Below are positions 60,110-64,000 of a DNA stretch of 64,000 nt, one piece after another. The position numbers and the translations under genes were made by a program. The notes beneath the pieces were generated by a model. The model worked only from the letters and a program-made list of their open reading frames with translations. It did not search any database and had not been told where the DNA came from. Within the stretch, counting starts at the first letter, position 1; each line of letters opens with the position of its first letter. Source of the DNA: an uncultured Bacteroidales bacterium (GTDB lineage: Bacteria > Bacteroidota > Bacteroidia > Bacteroidales > P3); assembly GCA_900315335.1 (NCBI GenBank), contig OMYR01000030.1, positions 62,001 to 126,000 of the forward strand, given 5' to 3'.

Positions 60110-62584
60110 CTAAATCCCCCCCCTACGCCTGTCGGAGGTTTGATATTCTTCCTTGTCGCCATAGTAGTTGCCATAATAACTGTTACCGTAGTAGCCGCTG
60201 CCGTAGCGATAGCCCTTACCATAACCATAACGCTGAACATTGCTGTCGATATTGGTTATCACAATGTTTGGTTTGACTTCACTCTGTTCCATTTCGGCAA
60301 TAATTTCTTTAAGCATACGGCGTGAAGTAATACCCAAACGAACAAGATACAACACAACATCGGCATCTTGTGCCAATACTTTCGCATCGGAAATCAAACT
60401 TATCGGAGGAGTGTCTATGATTATGTAATCGTAACGTTTTCTAAGTTCTTTAATCAATTCTTTATTCTTATCGGAGCTAATTATCTCGCTTGGATTAGGC
60501 GGAACAGGACCTGAGGCCAAAATATCCAAGTTATCAAAACCGCTCTGTTGGATTGCATCGTTTATATTAACCGCTCCGATAAAATAAGAAGAAATACCTT
60601 TTACCGTATCCAAGTCCAATTCATTTGCCAAACGAGGCTTTCTTAAATCGTATTCAACCAACAAGGTTTTACTGCCAGACAAGGCGAAAACACTTGCAAC
60701 GTTGAATGATGTTGTACTCTTGCTCTCGTTAGGAACAGCCGACGTTGCCAAGACAACTTTTCCGCCCTCTGCCTTAGGGGTTGATGTTTTAAGAATGAAA
60801 TTAATATTGGTTCTGACCGCACGATAGGCTTCCGTAAAATAACTGCGAGGTCTGCCAAATACAACTTTCTTATCTTCTTCGGCAGGAATACGCGGAATAT
60901 ATCCGATAATAGGAGTATTTGTGATTTTTATTACGTCGTCTTTCGTTTCAACAACATCATTAGTCATATAGCGAATGAATATGTACGCACCCGGAACCAA
61001 TAATCCCAACAACAACGCAACAAGATAATTCATCGCCGACTTTGGTGAGACCTTGTTGGCTTTCCACGCCTTGTCTATAATCTTATGGTCAGGAAGTGCA
61101 GCGTTCTTTGCTATTTCGGCTTCCGAACGTTTCTGATATAAGAAAGTATATATCTCGTCGTTGAATCTGAACTGACGCTCCAAGTTTATCATACTTCTTT
61201 CCGTTGAAGGCAATTTGTCTATTTGAGCCTGCAACACGTTCTGTTGTCTTTGCAACTCACGCATATTCATATCGGAAACTTTTTTCAAGTTCTTCAAACT
61301 CTCCGATATTTGTTTGCGAAGTGTCTCTATTCTTATCTGTAATTCCTTTGTCTTAGGGTTTTTTTCCGTACGTTTATCGACAGCCGTCTTGTGTTCCACT
61401 ATCGCTTCGGACAACGCCTCAATCAATTTGTTTAACACCGGGTCATTAACACCCATTGCCGAAGGAGAAGCAACACCTTCATCAATATCGGATTTGTTCA
61501 AATAGTCCGCCAAATAAGAATAGTATTCGTTTCTTGTGTATTCTTCGGCTTTAAGAGTTTGCAATTCATTGGTACGAGTGTAAAGATATTGCCCGTCGTT
61601 TGTAAGGTTTAACGTGTTACTCGACTGTTGGAAAGATTCTTTTCTTGCCTCCGCTGTCGAAAGAGAATCGCCAATGGAAGCCAACTGCGTATTTACAAAA
61701 TTAATTGTCGCAACATTCAAATAGTTCTTTTCTTCAAATGTCTGGTCAATATATATCTTACAAATCATATTGACGAAATCCACCGCTTTCTTAGGATTGG
61801 AATGACGTAATTTAACGTCCAATATGGACGATTCCTTATCCATCATCGTTATATCGACAGTGCTAAGCAATTTAGCCATAATGTCCATATTGTTAATCTT
61901 GAAAGAATAATCGTTGCCGGCATATTCTTTTTTCCAACCGTCTTTCAATATGATTTTGAATTTCATTCCGTCCTTTGAATACCATTGACCGTAAGTAATC
62001 TTTTCTTTCTTACGTTGCGGTATATTGACAGATTTGTCCAAAGTTATATCTTCTATATAATCATACACAGGAACATTTTCCATTGCTTTATGTGAGATGT
62101 AACAAAAGTTGGCATTATCCAAATCAACTTTCATCATAATCTCCGTAGGTTGCGGTTGAGCCTCGTCCAAGACAACCTCAAACGGAGTATCTTGATAAAT
62201 ATCTATGTTTCTAAGATGTTTTTTCTGATAATAATCACAGTAAAGCCCCATTGTCTTTATGGCACGCTTCATTGTGGTGTTGGATTTCAATGTTCCCAAA
62301 GCATTTTGAAGGTCTTGCGTACTTGTCTTTGACATCATACCACCAAAGGTCTCCAAGTTACTCATCATATCCTTGTTGGTCTTGATAAGGATTGTCGTAG
62401 AGGCCTCATACTTCGGTACGGAATATCTATTTACGATAAACGCAATGATAAGTGCAACAGCAACGGCAACGGCAAAATAATACCATTTGCCAAGCATCTT
62501 ATAGGCTATTTCCAATAAATTTATCTGATTATCGACTTCGTTCTGTTCTAACGACGAATTGATATTAGTATTTTGAGTCTCCAT
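60110..62584 (-). CDS. Capsule co-polymerase / tyrosine autokinase (Wzc-like)
   Basis: An 824-residue protein. The Wzz domain has TM1 near 30-52 and TM2 near 515-533 with a long periplasmic coiled-coil between, and is followed by a cytoplasmic BY-kinase domain. Walker B is YDYIIIDTPP near 718. Walker A is unusual: SAVPNESKSTTS near 612, with Ser where Gly precedes the Lys, and Walker A' reads LLVEYDLRKPRL with Glu for the first Asp. The tail is a Tyr cluster (YGYGKGYRYGSGYYGNSYY), the usual autophosphorylation site. It controls capsule polymer length and export together with Wza, encoded 40 bases upstream. A run of eight G sits in the last codons. Confidence 0.88.
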   Translation of the reverse strand: METQNTNINSSLEQNEVDNQINLLEIAYKMLGKWYYFAVAVAVALIIAFIVNRYSVPKYEASTTILIKTNKDMMSNLETFGGMMSKTSTQDLQNALGTLKSNTTMKRAIKTMGLYCDYYQKKHLRNIDIYQDTPFEVVLDEAQPQPTEIMMKVDLDNANFCYISHKAMENVPVYDYIEDITLDKSVNIPQRKKEKITYGQWYSKDGMKFKIILKDGWKKEYAGNDYSFKINNMDIMAKLLSTVDITMMDKESSILDVKLRHSNPKKAVDFVNMICKIYIDQTFEEKNYLNVATINFVNTQLASIGDSLSTAEARKESFQQSSNTLNLTNDGQYLYTRTNELQTLKAEEYTRNEYYSYLADYLNKSDIDEGVASPSAMGVNDPVLNKLIEALSEAIVEHKTAVDKRTEKNPKTKELQIRIETLRKQISESLKNLKKVSDMNMRELQRQQNVLQAQIDKLPSTERSMINLERQFRFNDEIYTFLYQKRSEAEIAKNAALPDHKIIDKAWKANKVSPKSAMNYLVALLLGLLVPGAYIFIRYMTNDVVETKDDVIKITNTPIIGYIPRIPAEEDKKVVFGRPRSYFTEAYRAVRTNINFILKTSTPKAEGGKVVLATSAVPNESKSTTSFNVASVFALSGSKTLLVEYDLRKPRLANELDLDTVKGISSYFIGAVNINDAIQQSGFDNLDILASGPVPPNPSEIISSDKNKELIKELRKRYDYIIIDTPPISLISDAKVLAQDADVVLYLVRLGITSRRMLKEIIAEMEQSEVKPNIVITNIDSNVQRYGYGKGYRYGSGYYGNSYYGNYYGDKEEYQTSDRRRGGI

Positions 62585-62624
62585 AATTTACTCTTCTAAT
62601 GTTTTTCGTTTTGTATAATTAAAT

Positions 62625-63443
62625 TTATTTTTTGAAAGCCATAATAATCGCTATGGTCGATGTTATGATAGACAATGAAGATGTTATAAGCGACATAGGT
62701 TGTGATATATGAACCAATCCTTTGGTACTCTTATTAGGTTCGACATACACAATATCACCAGGACGCAAATAGTATTTAGGGTCTTGCAAAACCGAGAACT
62801 TTCTTACGTCCAATGTATAAACCAAATCTTCGTTGGCATTCTTTCTAACAACTCTTACCTTTGCACGATTGCCGTAATAAGTCAAATCTCCTGCCGTTGC
62901 CAAAGCATCAAAGATTGTTACACTCGGTTGATAAAACGTGTATATTCCCGGTCTATTGACTTCACCCGTAACTTTGATTTTGAAAGTTACCATTCTGCAA
63001 ACAACCACAACACCTTTGGAATATTCTTCGGCTTTGATACGTATTTTTTCTTTGACCTGATCAACCGTTAAACCCATAACATTCATATCCCCTACAACCG
63101 GCAAGGTCAATATTCCTTCATCATTTATCTCGTATGAGTTAAGGTATATTCCAGTTTCCGATGTTTGGGAATAATAACTGTTATTAGCCGTACTGCCCGA
63201 AAACAATCTGCTCATATCCTCGTCCATCGAAGAAGATATTTGAATATAAAGCATATCGTGTGGCTGCAACTTGTATTCGGGAGAAGAATTGTCCGCCCCG
63301 TCATTATATGTATATTTCTGTTCAGCAGGCACATTACCGTCCAATTCATCATTTTGGAAATACACCAAATTCTTATGCGATGTACAAGATGCCAACAAAA
63401 CAATAACCCATAGAAGTCCAAAAAATCTTTTCATTCTGTTCAT
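62625..63443 (-). CDS. Polysaccharide export lipoprotein (Wza family)
   Basis: A 272-residue outer-membrane lipoprotein (lipobox LASC, Cys20). The Poly_export domain contains YKLQPHDMLYIQIS near 57-70 and LPVVGDMNVMGLTVDQVKEKI near 113; one SLBB domain follows (VTGEVNRPGIYTFYQPSVTIFDALATAG near 153, split here only for length by family convention). A C-terminal hydrophobic stretch (SLITSSLSIITSTIAIIMAF) is the membrane-spanning segment common in Bacteroidota Wza. It forms the outer-membrane pore for capsule export with the Wzc-like protein. Confidence 0.9.
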   Translation of the reverse strand: MNRMKRFFGLLWVIVLLASCTSHKNLVYFQNDELDGNVPAEQKYTYNDGADNSSPEYKLQPHDMLYIQISSSMDEDMSRLFSGSTANNSYYSQTSETGIYLNSYEINDEGILTLPVVGDMNVMGLTVDQVKEKIRIKAEEYSKGVVVVCRMVTFKIKVTGEVNRPGIYTFYQPSVTIFDALATAGDLTYYGNRAKVRVVRKNANEDLVYTLDVRKFSVLQDPKYYLRPGDIVYVEPNKSTKGLVHISQPMSLITSSLSIITSTIAIIMAFKK

Positions 63444-63569
63444 TTTATATTCATTTTATCTGTTACAAAAACAACACTTATCATTCATTTCGTTCCACTA
63501 TCTATTTTTCCAATCATTATAATGCGTTTACCGATTAATGAAACCATTACATTCATTTATTTGAGACTG

Positions 63570-63577
63570 CAAAGTTA
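63570..63577 (-). promoter_or_regulatory. -7 box of the wza-wzc operon
   Basis: TAACTTTG on the minus strand, 126 bases upstream of the Wza-family start; no clear -33 TTG. Confidence 0.4.
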
Positions 63578-63604
63578 CACATTTATTTACAATAAAGCAC
63601 TAAT

Positions 63605-64000
63605 TTACAATAATTTTTTCCCAAAAAGAGTGGCAGAAGTGCAACTATCTATCTTCACGTCTATATAATCGCCTTTTTTGTTGTCTTCTTTATCGAATAT
63701 GACGACTTTGTTTTGAGACGTTCTGCCGAAGAGTTTTGTTTTATCTCTTTTGCTTTCTCCCTCCACCAATACCTCAAAAGTCTTGCCGACATCTTTTTGA
63801 TTGCTTTGAAGCGATAATTCTCTTTGCAAGTCTATGATTTGTTGCAATCTACGTACTTTCTCTTCTTCGTCTATATTATCCTCAAAACGCTTGTGAGCAA
63901 CCGTTCCCGGACGGTCGGAATACTTGAACATATATGCCGAATCGTATTTGACTTTCTTAAACATTTCAAGAGTCTTTTCATGGTCTTCCAAACTCTCTCC
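63605..64000 (-). CDS. miaB: tRNA-2-methylthio-N6-dimethylallyladenosine synthase (3' part)
   Basis: The frame is open to the right edge, so only the C-terminal ~131 residues are present. AYMFKYSDRPGTVAHKR is the end of the radical SAM domain, and VLVEGESKRDKTKLFGRTSQ leads into the TRAM RNA-binding domain (NKVVIFDK and IDVKIDSCTSATLFGK). These are specific to MiaB rather than MtaB or RimO. MiaB adds a methylthio group to i6A37 in tRNAs reading UNN codons. It precedes the capsule export genes on the same strand; the relation is positional only. Confidence 0.9.
   Translation of the reverse strand, partial: GESLEDHEKTLEMFKKVKYDSAYMFKYSDRPGTVAHKRFEDNIDEEEKVRRLQQIIDLQRELSLQSNQKDVGKTFEVLVEGESKRDKTKLFGRTSQNKVVIFDKEDNKKGDYIDVKIDSCTSATLFGKKLL

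Overview
The window is AT-rich chromosomal DNA from a member of the Bacteroidota, most likely a Bacteroidales-like anaerobe. The evidence is type IX secretion (T9SS) sorting domains of both type A and type B, a GldB-like lipoprotein, PCMD and DUF1573 proteins, a Wza/Wzc capsule export pair, and Bacteroidota promoters (a -7 box TAnnTTTG, often with TTG 19-20 bases upstream). Tryptophanase, a rubredoxin, a pyrophosphate-type phosphofructokinase and a membrane pyrophosphatase fit a fermentative lifestyle. I saw no phage genes, insertion sequences, CRISPR arrays, rRNA or tRNA genes.

Layout. 1-8.6 kb: PASTA protein, T9SS cargo, RluD-type pseudouridine synthase, GldB-like lipoprotein, LtaS-like alkaline phosphatase-fold enzyme, lipid kinase and SUI1 factor, all on +. 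8.6-10.2 kb: a candidate small RNA and tryptophanase on -. 10.8-14.1 kb: two secreted metallopeptidases and two small lipoproteins. 14.3-21.6 kb: O-antigen ligase-like protein (-), then RfbD, NlpC/P60 lipoprotein, two Sel1 proteins and phosphohexomutase (+). 22-30 kb: a large T9SS type B protein, MutS2, AI-2E family permease, QueD and an endonuclease, all on -. 30.5-36 kb: PfkA, rubredoxin, a PCMD/outer-membrane barrel pair, GlyA and a 6S-like structured RNA. 36-50.9 kb: CysS, membrane pyrophosphatase, bifunctional nuclease, aminotransferase, two DUF1573 proteins, tyrosine phosphatase, GlnS, MscL, DUF3109, a second (PPi-type) phosphofructokinase, a CWC protein and Frr. 51-57 kb: PssA-PurS, LolC/E-like permease, RbfA and a large NtrY-like histidine kinase. 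57-64 kb: a gutted T9SS gene, two HU-like genes plus a 5'-truncated third, a repeat mosaic, a radical SAM protein, Wzc, Wza and the 3' part of miaB.

The outstanding signal is not a gene. Twelve sites between 4.9 and 50.4 kb carry short tandem arrays of a degenerate unit with an exact 21-base period. The core is a 19-bp dyad, ATTAGTGTTWAACACTAAT, usually followed by AA. The arrays occur in convergent, divergent and co-directional gaps, so they are neither simple terminators nor simple operators. One array lies inside the start region of the O-antigen ligase-like gene, where it encodes a seven-residue repeat. At 58.36-58.68 kb, beside the HU genes, a different-sequence mosaic of 21- and 23-bp units is arranged as a large imperfect inverted repeat. 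Unit sequences drift while the 21-base spacing is kept, which suggests selection on helical phasing, for example for a dimeric DNA-binding or nucleoid protein. That functional reading is inference.
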